Source of the DNA: an uncultured Pelagibacteraceae bacterium
GTDB taxonomy: Bacteria; Pseudomonadota; Alphaproteobacteria; Pelagibacterales; Pelagibacteraceae
Direction: 5' to 3'
Length of the DNA stretch: 45,586 nucleotides
NCBI GenBank assembly: GCA_902558795.1
Contig: CACEFI010000004.1
Location: 1 to 45,586, forward strand
Shown: positions 35,716 through 45,267 of the stretch, piece after piece
How the letters are laid out: each line of letters begins with the position of its first letter
Position numbering within the stretch: the first letter of the stretch is position 1
Notes under the pieces: generated by a model
Seen by the model: only the letters and a program-made list of their open reading frames with translations
The model's database searches: none
Told to the model about the DNA's origin: nothing
Translations under genes and position numbers: made by a program

Positions 35716-36619
35716 AATAAAAACCTCACAACCAAAACCTCTTTGGAAAATAAGGTGTACTTTAGGAGAAGGAACATTATGGGTTAATGAACATAACTCA
35801 ATTTATTTTGTAGATATTAAAAAAAAGAAAATTTGCTCTTTCAATATTAAAAATAAAAAAAAGAAAATTTTTAAAGTAAATAAAGAAATTGGTTTTATTG
35901 CACATATCAAAGATCATATTTTTATTTTAGGGCTACAGGGCGAATTAAGAATTCAAAATCTAAAATCAAAAAAAATTTTAAAATCAATTAAGATAGAACC
36001 AAACTTAAAATTAAACAGAATTAATGATGGAAAAACAGATCCAGCTGGAAATCTTTGGTTTGGCACTATGGACAATTTGGAAAGAAAAATTGAAAAAGGT
36101 TCTTTATACAAATTAGATAAAAATTTTAGATTAATAAGAGTTGATAAAAATTATAGAATTACAAATGGACCAGCATTTATTGATCAGTATAATTTTTATC
36201 ACACCGATAGCCCAAAAAAAACTATCTATAAAATTAAGATAAATAAAAATAACCAAATAGTTAGTAAAAAAATATTTAAAAAATTATCACCCGAAGAAGG
36301 TTCACCAGATGGAATGACTTTGGATAATAATAAAAATTTATGGGTAGCGCATTTTAATGGCGCTTGTATTTCTGTTTTTAATCAAAAAGCAAAATTAATT
36401 CACAGAATTCAGTTTCCAGCAAAAAATATCACTAATTGTGCATTTGGAGGTAAAAATATTAAAGAACTTTACGTTTCAACAGCAACAAAAGGTATGAGCA
36501 AAGCTGATTTGCGAAAATTTAGATATTCAGGATTCTTTTTTAGTGTAAAAACAAATGTAAGAGGAGTTTTACAAAAAAAATTTATATTAAGTAATGAAGA
36601 AAAGAGATCTTTACTATGA
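35708..36619 (+). CDS. SMP-30/gluconolactonase/LRE-like sugar lactonase
   Basis: 'LGEGTLWVNEHNSIYFVDIKKKKI', 'RINDGKTDPAGNLWFGTMD', 'NGPAFID..NFYHTDSPKKTIYK', 'PDGMTLDNNKNLWVAHFNGACISVF'. Confidence 0.93.
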   Translation: MNKIKTSQPKPLWKIRCTLGEGTLWVNEHNSIYFVDIKKKKICSFNIKNKKKKIFKVNKEIGFIAHIKDHIFILGLQGELRIQNLKSKKILKSIKIEPNLKLNRINDGKTDPAGNLWFGTMDNLERKIEKGSLYKLDKNFRLIRVDKNYRITNGPAFIDQYNFYHTDSPKKTIYKIKINKNNQIVSKKIFKKLSPEEGSPDGMTLDNNKNLWVAHFNGACISVFNQKAKLIHRIQFPAKNITNCAFGGKNIKELYVSTATKGMSKADLRKFRYSGFFFSVKTNVRGVLQKKFILSNEEKRSLL

Positions 36620-39284
36620 ACGAATACCTACAAAGCTTTTAAGAGAAGATATTAGGTTATTAGGAACTTTCCTTGGAAGAGTAATTAAAGATCAAGAAGG
36701 ACCAGCTTTTTTTAAAATTGTTGAAAGATTAAGATTACTATCCAAAAACACATTACTAGATAAAAACAAAAGTAAAGTTTTTTTAAAAATATCAAAAGAA
36801 GTAAAAAAACTTTCGCCAGAAAAAACTTTTAAAATCACAAGGGCTTTTTCGCACATCCTTAATCTGATGAATTTGGCTGAGTCTTTAGATGCATCTAGGA
36901 AACTAAACGAGTATGAAAATCCTTTTTTTAAAAGCAAAAATCAAAATTTGTTTATTGAGGATATTATTGAGGGACTTTTTAAAAATAAAGATATTTCAAA
37001 TAATAAAATTTATGATCTAGCAACAAAGTTAGATATTGGGATTGTTCTTACTGCTCATCCAACAGAAGTTAAAAGAAGAACCTTAATTCAAAAATATGCA
37101 AATTTGATATCAATTATGGAGCAAAGACATCTCTATAAAAAATATCCCTCAAAAATCGTAGAATTAGATAGAAAACTATATTCAGAAATAGCAATTATTT
37201 GGAAAACAGATGAACTAAAAAGGATAAAACCTTCTCCATTAGATGAAGCAAGATGGGGACTAGCTGTAATTGAGGATAGTTTGTGGGATACTATTCCAAA
37301 GGTTTACAAAAGATTGAATGATATCTTTAGAAAAAATTTAAACAAAGACTTACCAAGAAATTTTAATCCTATTCAATTTGGTTCATGGATGGGTGGAGAC
37401 AGAGATGGAAATCCAAATGTAACTGCAGAAGTAACAAAGAAAGTAATTTTATTTTCTAGATGGCAAGCTGCAAAATTATACGAGAAAGAACTTACTCAAT
37501 TAATTCAAGATTTATCTATGGAGAAATGTTCTCCTGCAATCAGCAGAGCCACTGGAAAAAGTTTTGAACCTTACAGAGTTTATTTAAGACCATTAAGAGA
37601 TAAAGTAAGAAATACTCATCAATTAATAGAAGCACATATAAACCATAATAAGCCTTTAAATGAAAAAAAATTACTTCAAAATAAGTATGAGATTATTAAT
37701 CCTTTAAGAGAAGTTAGAAGCTCCCTAAATCAGAATAAAGGTCAACATATTGCAAATGCCGATTTATTGGACTTAATTAGAAGAGTTAGGTGTTTTGGTA
37801 TAAATCTTGCAAGATTAGATATAAGACAAGAATCTGATCGACATGAAAAACTTTTAAATGAGATATTTAAAAAGAAATATAAAATTAATTTTTCTTCTTT
37901 AAGTGAAGTAGAAAAAATAAAACTTTTAAATAAAAATATTAAACAAGGAAAATCTTTTGTAGATAAAATAAATATTCGAGATAAAGAAAACAAAGAAGTG
38001 TGGAACACTTTTAAACAAATTGCTAAAGAACCAGAACAATGCTTAGGTGCTTATGTAATATCGATGACATCCACTGCATCTGATATTTTATCTGTTTATT
38101 TTTTACAAATGCAAGCACAAACAAAAAATTTATTAAGAGTTGTACCACTTTTTGAAACTTTAGATGATCTAAAAAATGCTAACGAAGTTATGACAAATTT
38201 ATTTAAACTTCCCTGGTACAGAAAAATTATTAATTCAAAACAAGAAGTAATGATTGGATATTCAGATTCAAGTAAAGATGCTGGAAAATTATCTGCAAGT
38301 TGGCATCAATACAAACTTCAAGAACAGCTTAGAAATTTAGCAAAAAAATATAAAATTGATCTTGTTTTCTTCCACGGAAGAGGAGGATCTCCAGGAAGAG
38401 GAGGTGGTCCAATCCAGGCTACTTTAAAATCACAACCTTCAGGCACAGTTAATGGAAAAATTAGAATTACTGATCAAGGAGAGGTAATTCAACAAAAATA
38501 TGGTTATAAACCTTTAGCTGAATATAATTTATGTAGTTATATAGGTGCTGTAATGGATGCTACTTTAAACCCTCCACCAAGATCAAAAACTAATTGGCGT
38601 GAATTAATTCAAAAAATGTCAGAAATTTCTACATCTTCGTATAGAAAATATTTAAATCAAAGTGAGGATTTTATTCGTTACTTCAAAACTGTTACGCCAC
38701 ACAAATCACTAGGAAAACTTGCAATTGGATCAAGACCAACCAAAAGAAAGAATGTCGATAATATTCAAAGTTTAAGAGCTATTCCATGGGTATTTGCTTG
38801 GACACAAATTAGACTAATGTTACCCGCTTGGCTTGGTACAACTGAAGCACTTAGATATGGTTCAATTAAAAAGTTTAAAAGAACAATGACTGACATGGAA
38901 AGAAATTGGCCATACTTTGTATCAACTATGGATATTTTAGATATGGTAATTTCTAAGGTGGATCCAGAAATCTCAGTTATTTATGAAAATAATTTAGCTG
39001 ATACTTCATTAAAAAGAATTGGTAAAAAATTAAGATTTCAATTTGAGGCGTTGGTCAAATTACACAATAAAATTACGCCTAAAGAAGTGGTAAAAGAAAG
39101 AAAAGAATTTAGAAAGTCATTGTTTATAAGAAATAACTATACAGAGATGTTAAATATACTGCAGGCGAATGTGATGAATAAATTAACAAATAAAAAATAT
39201 AAAAATTTAGATAAAAAATTTCTTGAAGATGCATTAATGACATCGATTGCAGGTATTTCTGCAGCCATGAAAAATACAGGATAA
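36594..39284 (+). CDS. ppc: Phosphoenolpyruvate carboxylase
   Basis: 'GIVLTAHPTEVKRRTL', 'GSWMGGDRDGNPNVT', 'MIGYSDSSKDAG', 'FFHGRGGSPGRGGGP'; 896 aa. Confidence 0.97.
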   Translation: MKKRDLYYERIPTKLLREDIRLLGTFLGRVIKDQEGPAFFKIVERLRLLSKNTLLDKNKSKVFLKISKEVKKLSPEKTFKITRAFSHILNLMNLAESLDASRKLNEYENPFFKSKNQNLFIEDIIEGLFKNKDISNNKIYDLATKLDIGIVLTAHPTEVKRRTLIQKYANLISIMEQRHLYKKYPSKIVELDRKLYSEIAIIWKTDELKRIKPSPLDEARWGLAVIEDSLWDTIPKVYKRLNDIFRKNLNKDLPRNFNPIQFGSWMGGDRDGNPNVTAEVTKKVILFSRWQAAKLYEKELTQLIQDLSMEKCSPAISRATGKSFEPYRVYLRPLRDKVRNTHQLIEAHINHNKPLNEKKLLQNKYEIINPLREVRSSLNQNKGQHIANADLLDLIRRVRCFGINLARLDIRQESDRHEKLLNEIFKKKYKINFSSLSEVEKIKLLNKNIKQGKSFVDKINIRDKENKEVWNTFKQIAKEPEQCLGAYVISMTSTASDILSVYFLQMQAQTKNLLRVVPLFETLDDLKNANEVMTNLFKLPWYRKIINSKQEVMIGYSDSSKDAGKLSASWHQYKLQEQLRNLAKKYKIDLVFFHGRGGSPGRGGGPIQATLKSQPSGTVNGKIRITDQGEVIQQKYGYKPLAEYNLCSYIGAVMDATLNPPPRSKTNWRELIQKMSEISTSSYRKYLNQSEDFIRYFKTVTPHKSLGKLAIGSRPTKRKNVDNIQSLRAIPWVFAWTQIRLMLPAWLGTTEALRYGSIKKFKRTMTDMERNWPYFVSTMDILDMVISKVDPEISVIYENNLADTSLKRIGKKLRFQFEALVKLHNKITPKEVVKERKEFRKSLFIRNNYTEMLNILQANVMNKLTNKKYKNLDKKFLEDALMTSIAGISAAMKNTG

Positions 39285-39992
39285 ATGTTTGAATATTTAA
39301 TTGCTTTTGGAGCAGGTCTTATAAGTTTTTTGTCTCCTTGTGTTCTACCTTTAATACCTGGATATATTTCATATATCTCTGGTCAATCGTTACAAGAAAT
39401 TTTAAATCAAAAAAAAATAAATTTTTTTCCATTAATTTTATTTTGTTTGGGTTTCTCAACTGTATTCGTAATTTTAGGAGCATCAGCATCTTTTTTAGGA
39501 CAGGCACTTTTACAAAATTCCGAAGTATTAAGAATTTCAGCTGGAATAGTTATAATAATTTTTTCACTTCAATTAATTGGAATAATCAATATTCCATACT
39601 TAAATTTTGAAAAAAGATTTGATGCAAAAGAGTCAAGGAATATTCTTTTTCCATATGTGATTGGTGTTGCTTTTGGTTTTGGCTGGACACCATGTATTGG
39701 TCCAATTTTAGGTTCAATTTTAGCTTTAGCATCAATTGAAGAAACATTATCTAGAGCTGTAATATTATTAATTTCTTACTCATTAGGTCTTGCTATTCCA
39801 TTTGTTTTGTCTGGATACTTAATTCAAAGATTTTTATTATTTTCTAAAAATTTTAAGAAAAATATTAATTTAATATCAAAAATTGGTGGAATAACTCTAT
39901 TAGTTACAGGTATTTTGATTTTAACAAACCAATTACAGGCGATTGGTTTCTACATAATTAAAATTTTTCCATTTATGCAAAATTTCGGTTAA
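39285..39992 (+). CDS. ccdA: Cytochrome c biogenesis/thiol-disulfide transmembrane protein, CcdA family
   Basis: 'FGAGLISFLSPCVLPLIPGYISYISG', 'FGFGWTPCIGPILGSILALAS'; six hydrophobic segments. Confidence 0.93.
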   Translation: MFEYLIAFGAGLISFLSPCVLPLIPGYISYISGQSLQEILNQKKINFFPLILFCLGFSTVFVILGASASFLGQALLQNSEVLRISAGIVIIIFSLQLIGIINIPYLNFEKRFDAKESRNILFPYVIGVAFGFGWTPCIGPILGSILALASIEETLSRAVILLISYSLGLAIPFVLSGYLIQRFLLFSKNFKKNINLISKIGGITLLVTGILILTNQLQAIGFYIIKIFPFMQNFG

Positions 39993-40001
39993 AAGTGATT
40001 A

Positions 40002-40589
40002 ATGAAAATTTATCAAATAGACTCAAGTGCTAGAAAAAAAGGCTCTACTTCAAGAGCATTAGCTAAAAAAGTACTGGATAAAATTAAAAAACCTGATGAT
40101 GAGGTTATCTATAGAGATTTAGATGATGAAATGCTTTTTGTAAGTGGCTTGACTGAATCTGGTATGAAAATTGATGAAAAAGACCAAACTGAAGAACATA
40201 AAAAAATGTTTAATCTGTCAGATAAGCTTGTTAAAGAATTAAAAGATAGTGATGTAATTATAATTTCTGCTCCAATTTATAATTATGGCCCTCCAGCAAC
40301 ACTTAAAGCATGGTCTGATTTAGCTGCTAGAGTTGGTGAGACTTTCAAGTTTAAATCTGATGGAAGAAGAGAGGGTTTGTTAAAAAACAAACGTGCTTAT
40401 TTAGTTATTACTTCTGGGGGTACAAAATTGAACTCAAAAGAAGATTTTTTAACTCCATGGTTAAAATATATATTAAATTTTTTTGGTATAGAAAAAGTTG
40501 ACGTAATTAGCGCTGATCAAATGGCATTAGATTATGAAAAATCAATCAAAGATGCTGAAGCACAAATAGAAAATTTATCTAAAGATTAG
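40002..40589 (+). CDS. Flavodoxin-fold NAD(P)H-dependent FMN reductase/azoreductase-like
   Basis: 'IYQIDSSARKKGSTSRALAKKVLD', 'SDVIIISAPIYNYGPPATLKAWSDLAARVGETFKF', 'LVITSGGTK'. Confidence 0.85.
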   Translation: MKIYQIDSSARKKGSTSRALAKKVLDKIKKPDDEVIYRDLDDEMLFVSGLTESGMKIDEKDQTEEHKKMFNLSDKLVKELKDSDVIIISAPIYNYGPPATLKAWSDLAARVGETFKFKSDGRREGLLKNKRAYLVITSGGTKLNSKEDFLTPWLKYILNFFGIEKVDVISADQMALDYEKSIKDAEAQIENLSKD

Positions 40590-40674
40590 CCAAAACTTAA
40601 TTCAAAGACTTAAATATAAACAAATTGAAATTTTCAGTCATTGTTTTGACATATTTTTTTTGCTAACATCATTT

Positions 40675-41184
40675 ATGAGAAAAATTTTCTTACTTGTTTT
40701 ATTCAGTTTACTATTTTTTACAAATTCAAATGCTGCATGCGACGATCCATTGACTGATGGAGTAGACTACTCAAATTGTAGATTTTCGGATGCACAGGAT
40801 TTACAAGGTAGTTATCTTCCTAATTCAAATCTTTCATTTGCAAGTTTTATACAAGTTAATTTTGATAAAAGTATAATGATGAATTCAAACTTATCATTTG
40901 GAACTTTTCCAGAGTCTACTTTCGTTAGAGCAAATTTATATGAAACAATTTCTATTGGAGCGAATTTTGAAAAAACTAATTTCTCAGGTTCTAATCTTAC
41001 AAGAGTTGATTTTATGGGAGCAACTTTAATTGAAGCAAATTTTCAAAATGCAAATTTAATGGAAGCAAATTTTACTTCATCTAATATCACTAATGCTAAT
41101 TTTGATGGTGCTAACTTGATTGGAGCGACTTGGACTGGTGGTGAAACTTGTGGACCAGGTTCAATTGGCACATGTAATAAGTAA
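40675..41184 (+). CDS. Exported pentapeptide-repeat protein
   Basis: Signal peptide 'MRKIFLLVLFSLLFFTNSNAA' (ATG at 40675; the track uses a TTG at 40660), then A(N/D)(L/F)xx repeats such as 'ANFQNANLMEANFTSSNITNANFDGANLIGA'. Confidence 0.88.
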   Translation: MRKIFLLVLFSLLFFTNSNAACDDPLTDGVDYSNCRFSDAQDLQGSYLPNSNLSFASFIQVNFDKSIMMNSNLSFGTFPESTFVRANLYETISIGANFEKTNFSGSNLTRVDFMGATLIEANFQNANLMEANFTSSNITNANFDGANLIGATWTGGETCGPGSIGTCNK

Positions 41185-41186
41185 AA

Positions 41187-41477
41187 ATGAATACTGCTAT
41201 CAAAACTGATGATGTAATATTCAATTTTTTTAAACAAATTTGTGATGAAAAAGATGACCAAAAATGTATTGAGCTTGGAAATGAATGGATAAAAGCTATG
41301 GAAACAAATTTATCAACTATGGAAGCAAATCTTAATGGTGCTGATAAATTAAAACATCAAGATGATATCAAAAGTAATCGTGATCATTTAAACAGTCTTA
41401 AAACAAAAAACTCATCAGAATGGCGAGAATATGCAACCCAATGTATGATTGAGATAATGAATCATAAAAGCCAATAA
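41187..41477 (+). CDS. Hypothetical small protein
   Basis: 96-aa ORF following the pentapeptide gene by 2 bp; alpha-helical, two Cys near the N-terminus; no family recognised. Confidence 0.6.
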   Translation: MNTAIKTDDVIFNFFKQICDEKDDQKCIELGNEWIKAMETNLSTMEANLNGADKLKHQDDIKSNRDHLNSLKTKNSSEWREYATQCMIEIMNHKSQ

Positions 41478-41479
41478 TA

Positions 41480-41569
41480 ATGAGCAATCAAGAGAGAGTT
41501 TTTATTATTATTTGTTGTTCATTAATAATATTTACTCTTTATTATCTAATAGAGAAGCATTTGCTTTAA
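41480..41569 (+). CDS. Candidate 29-aa single-TM small protein
   Basis: Not in the ORF track: ATG at 41480 gives MSNQERVFIIICCSLIIFTLYYLIEKHLL*, starting 2 nt after the previous stop. One hydrophobic helix flanked by charged ends. Confidence 0.4.
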   Translation: MSNQERVFIIICCSLIIFTLYYLIEKHLL

Positions 41570-41606
41570 ATAAACCTTCCCTTAAGATAAGAAATATACT
41601 ATTAAG

Positions 41607-41676
41607 TGCTAAAAGGGGTGTCTTAACAGACTGAGATTATACCCTAAGAACCTGTCCGGTAATTCAGAAAGGGAGA
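41607..41676 (+). ncRNA. TPP (thi-box) riboswitch
   Basis: AAGGGGTGTCTTAACAGACTGAGATTATACCCTAAGAACCTGTCCGGTAATTCAGAAAGGGAG contains the conserved GGGGTG, CTGAGA, ACCC, GAACCTG, GGTAAT and AGGGA elements in order, immediately before the transporter ATG at 41680. Boundaries approximate. Confidence 0.93.
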
Positions 41677-41679
41677 ATA

Positions 41680-43119
41680 ATGGATAACACATACTTTTTA
41701 AGTCAATCATCTTCATTAACATTAGTAATTATTATCAGCTTGATATTTGCTGTCTTAGGAATTTATCACTCTAAAAAATTCAAAGGAATAAGTAATTATT
41801 TAACTGCCAATAGAAATATTGAATTATTTTCACTCACTACAAGTCTTGTAGCATCAGCCTTAGGTGCTTGGATTTTATTTGGTCCAGTTGCAGCTGCAAC
41901 GTGGGGCGGAGTAGGTGCAGTTATTGGTTATGCATTAGGCACAGCTTTTCCAATGATCTTCTTAATTTATTTTGGAAAAAAAATTAGAAATGAGTTTCCA
42001 AAAGGATCTTCTTTAGTTGAATTTATGAGAAAGAAATTTGGCAAAAGTCTATTTAAGTTAGTTTTGTTAATGACAATCTTTTATATGTTCATTTTTCTTT
42101 GTGCAGAAGTAACAGCGGTTGCAGTATTAATTAACTATATATCTGGAACAGAACTGTGGATTACAGCGTTAATAGTTTTGGTAGCTACCTTAAGCTATAC
42201 TCTTTATGGCGGATTAAGAGCGTCTATATTTACTGACAATATTCAAATGATTGTAATCGGTATTTTATTATTTATTTTGATTTCAATTATTAATTCCTCT
42301 TCAGGAAATAATTTTTCATTTTCTTTAATTAATGAAAAAAATCCTCAACTATTAAGCTCAAATTATATCCCAGGATATACTGCTGGATTAACCTTCTTTA
42401 TAGCAGTTGCAGCAACAAATTTATTTCATCAAGGAAATTGGCAAAGAGTGTATGCAGCAAAAAATTATAAAACATTAAAAAGTGGTTTGATAATCTCTTT
42501 CTTTATTATTGTTCCAATAGTTTTCTTGATGGGCTTTATTGGAATGGTTTCATTTTCAATTGATCCATCTGTTAGACCTGATTTAGGATTTTTTAGTTTA
42601 TTATTAAAAGATCAAACAGAAATTTTATCCTTATTGATTATTATTCTTGGTCTTGCATTAACTATTTCAACTGTAGATACTTTAGTTAATGCTATTTCCA
42701 GTTTGTTTGTAGTTGATGGCAAAGCAGCTTTTAATTTAGATAAAAAATCTGATTATTTAAAAATATCTAAATATTTTATTTTAATTTTGTCTGTAATTGC
42801 TTTTGGTGTTGCTTCAAAAGGATTTGATATTTTATATTTATTCTTACTTGCTGATTTATTTTGTTGTGCATTTGTATTTACAGTCTTCTACAGTTTTTAC
42901 TATAAACTAGATGAAAAAACCGCTTATGTTTCAATTATAATTGGTTTAGTTGCTGGATTTTTAATGTTTCCATTTCCAGATTTTTCTAAAAGTTTATTAG
43001 TGGGAGTACTTTTGTCTAAAGACTTATTTTCACCTTTTATATCTCAATCTTTATTATTTTTATCTTTTTTGATTGCAACTTTCTTACCTGCAATAATTTT
43101 AAAAATTACAAAAAATTAA
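41680..43119 (+). CDS. thiV: Sodium:solute symporter family transporter, ThiV-like (putative thiamin-pyrimidine precursor transporter)
   Basis: 479 aa with ~13 hydrophobic segments; 'LVASALGAWILFGPVAAATWGGVGAVIGYALGTAFPMIF', 'YGGLRASIFTDNIQMIVIGILLF', 'ATNLFHQGNWQRVYAAKNYKTLKSG' (SSS family). Directly controlled by the TPP riboswitch. Confidence 0.85.
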   Translation: MDNTYFLSQSSSLTLVIIISLIFAVLGIYHSKKFKGISNYLTANRNIELFSLTTSLVASALGAWILFGPVAAATWGGVGAVIGYALGTAFPMIFLIYFGKKIRNEFPKGSSLVEFMRKKFGKSLFKLVLLMTIFYMFIFLCAEVTAVAVLINYISGTELWITALIVLVATLSYTLYGGLRASIFTDNIQMIVIGILLFILISIINSSSGNNFSFSLINEKNPQLLSSNYIPGYTAGLTFFIAVAATNLFHQGNWQRVYAAKNYKTLKSGLIISFFIIVPIVFLMGFIGMVSFSIDPSVRPDLGFFSLLLKDQTEILSLLIIILGLALTISTVDTLVNAISSLFVVDGKAAFNLDKKSDYLKISKYFILILSVIAFGVASKGFDILYLFLLADLFCCAFVFTVFYSFYYKLDEKTAYVSIIIGLVAGFLMFPFPDFSKSLLVGVLLSKDLFSPFISQSLLFLSFLIATFLPAIILKITKN

Positions 43120-43121
43120 AT

Positions 43122-43490
43122 CTAGATTGAGGATTTTAAAGCGTCATAAATGAGTTCTTTGGTTGTCTCACCAATGCTTCTATAAACTTCTTTATTATCT
43201 TTAAAAATCAAAAGTGTCGTTTGATATTGAACGTTAAACAATTTAGAAATTTCTTTATTTGTTACATCAAAAGCAAAGTATTCAAAATTATCAAAATCAT
43301 TTTTTGCTTTTTCTAGAACTTTCATTTGGCTTTCACAAGATGTACAATATTTAATCCAAGAACTTACAACTACAACTTTTCCATCAGATAAAGCTCTATC
43401 GAATAACTCTTTTTTAAACGTTGTTTCTTTTGCAGAAGATAACGAGATTGTTGCAAAAAAGATTGCGATTATAGCTAATATTTTTTTCAT
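43122..43490 (-). CDS. Exported thioredoxin-like protein
   Basis: Signal peptide 'MKKILAIIAIFFATISLSSA'; 'VVVVSSWIKYCTSCESQMKVLEKAKNDF' (CxxC), 'NVQYQTTLLIFKDNKEVYRSIGETTKELI' (thioredoxin layout with cis-Pro position replaced by T). Confidence 0.85.
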   Translation of the reverse strand: MKKILAIIAIFFATISLSSAKETTFKKELFDRALSDGKVVVVSSWIKYCTSCESQMKVLEKAKNDFDNFEYFAFDVTNKEISKLFNVQYQTTLLIFKDNKEVYRSIGETTKELIYDALKSSI

Positions 43491-43574
43491 AGGTTTATCT
43501 TAATAAGACATTTGTGATAAGCAAATGATCATATTGAAATATAGTCAATAAAGCTTATATGTTCATCATCCAAA

Positions 43575-44510
43575 ATGTCACAAAATCAAATCAGTATTAA
43601 TAATCTATCTAAAGTTTATAAGAATGGATTTAATGCATTAAAAAGCATTAATTTGAATATCAAAAAAGGTGAAATTTTTGCTATGCTTGGACCCAATGGT
43701 GCAGGTAAGACTACTTTAATTAGTATAATTTGTGGAATTGTAAAACCATCATCTGGAATAGTTTCAGTTGATGGTTTTGATATCATCAGTGATTATAGAG
43801 AAACTAGATCAAGGATTGGTTTAGTTCCTCAAGAATTAACTTTAGAACAATTTGAGACTGTTTTTAACAATGTCTCCTATTCAAGAGGCTTGTATGGTAA
43901 AAAACCTGATCCTAAACACATAGAAAAAATTTTAAAACAGCTTAGTCTTTGGGATAAAAAAGATCAAAGATTAAGACAATTATCAGGAGGGATGAAGAGA
44001 AGAGTTTTAATTGCTAAAGCTTTGTCTCATGAACCATCAATTTTGTTTTTAGACGAACCTACAGCTGGTGTAGATGTAGAATTAAGACAAGATATGTGGA
44101 AAATTGTTGAAGAGTTAAGAGCTACAGGAGTTACGATTATTTTAACTACACATTATATAGAAGAAGCAGAAGCTATAGCAGATAGAGTGGGCGTAATAAA
44201 TCAAGGAGAAATAATAGTTGTAGAAGAAACAAAAGAATTATTAAAAAAAATGGGACATAAGAAATTAACTGTAGAACTCCAAGATGAAATTTATAAAATT
44301 CCAGAGAGTTTAGTTAAATATAAATTAGTCTTGGGTAGTAATAAAATGTCAATTGATTACACATATAACGTTCAGGCAGAACAAACTGGTATTACAAATT
44401 TATTGCAAGATTTAAAAGATGCAGGACTTAAATTAAAAGACTTAAAAACTGAACAAAGCACTTTAGAAAAAATATTTGTTAGTTTGGTAAAGGAAAATAA
44501 TGAGATTTAA
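43575..44510 (+). CDS. ABC-2 type exporter ATP-binding protein
   Basis: '[22 protein letters not shown]', '[32 protein letters not shown]', '[18 protein letters not shown]'. Confidence 0.95.
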   Translation: MSQNQISINNLSKVYKNGFNALKSINLNIKKGEIFAMLGPNGAGKTTLISIICGIVKPSSGIVSVDGFDIISDYRETRSRIGLVPQELTLEQFETVFNNVSYSRGLYGKKPDPKHIEKILKQLSLWDKKDQRLRQLSGGMKRRVLIAKALSHEPSILFLDEPTAGVDVELRQDMWKIVEELRATGVTIILTTHYIEEAEAIADRVGVINQGEIIVVEETKELLKKMGHKKLTVELQDEIYKIPESLVKYKLVLGSNKMSIDYTYNVQAEQTGITNLLQDLKDAGLKLKDLKTEQSTLEKIFVSLVKENNEI

Positions 44511-45267
44511 TTACTCAGCCTTTAAAGCAATTTATCTTCATGAGATGGATAGATTTAGAAGAACTTTGATGCAATCATTGCTTTCACCAGTTTTATCAAC
44601 CTCTCTTTATTTTATTGTATTTGGATCTGTTATAGGCGGTTATGTTGAAAAAATAGATGGAATTAGTTACGGATCTTACATAGTTCCAGGATTATTAATG
44701 CTTACATTATTAACTCAATCAATAACTAATACTTCTTTTGGAATATTTTTTCCCAAGTTTAATGGTACTATTTATGAAATTTTAGCAGCGCCAATTTCAA
44801 CACTCGAAATAGTGTTAGCTTTTGTGGGTGCTGGAGCAACCAAAACATTGATTGTTGGAATAGTAATATTTGTTACTGCTAATTTTTTTGTTGAAGTAGA
44901 TGTTAAATATCCTTTTTTAGTGATTTTTTTACTAATGCTTGTTGCATTTACATTTGCATTATTTGGTTTTTTAATAGGATTAATGAGTTCTAATTTTGAA
45001 CAAATGTCTATCATCCCAACATTATTTATTACACCCATGGTATTCTTAGGAGGAAGTCTTTATTCACTAGATATGTTGCCACCTTTTTGGCAAACAGTTA
45101 CATATTTTAATCCGGTAGTTTATTTAATAAACGGATTGAGGTTTGCTTTTTATGGAGTATCTGACTTTAATATTTGGATAAGTATCAGCTCAATGGTAAT
45201 TTTTTTATTTATCTGTATAGGGGTTGTCACTGTACTGTTAAAAAAAGGTTATAATATTAAATCTTAA
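44500..45267 (+). CDS. ABC-2 type exporter permease
   Basis: 255 aa, six hydrophobic segments; '[27 protein letters not shown]', '[41 protein letters not shown]'. Overlaps the ATPase stop by 11 bp. Confidence 0.94.
   Translation: MRFNYSAFKAIYLHEMDRFRRTLMQSLLSPVLSTSLYFIVFGSVIGGYVEKIDGISYGSYIVPGLLMLTLLTQSITNTSFGIFFPKFNGTIYEILAAPISTLEIVLAFVGAGATKTLIVGIVIFVTANFFVEVDVKYPFLVIFLLMLVAFTFALFGFLIGLMSSNFEQMSIIPTLFITPMVFLGGSLYSLDMLPPFWQTVTYFNPVVYLINGLRFAFYGVSDFNIWISISSMVIFLFICIGVVTVLLKKGYNIKS

Noticed and set aside
39338-39610. Same-strand overlapping ORF of 90 aa inside ccdA (and 31179-31370 inside dctM)
   Set aside because: Alternative frames of clear membrane-protein genes; the Phe/Asn/Ser/Trp-rich sequence looks like frame-shifted hydrophobic coding sequence, not a real protein.
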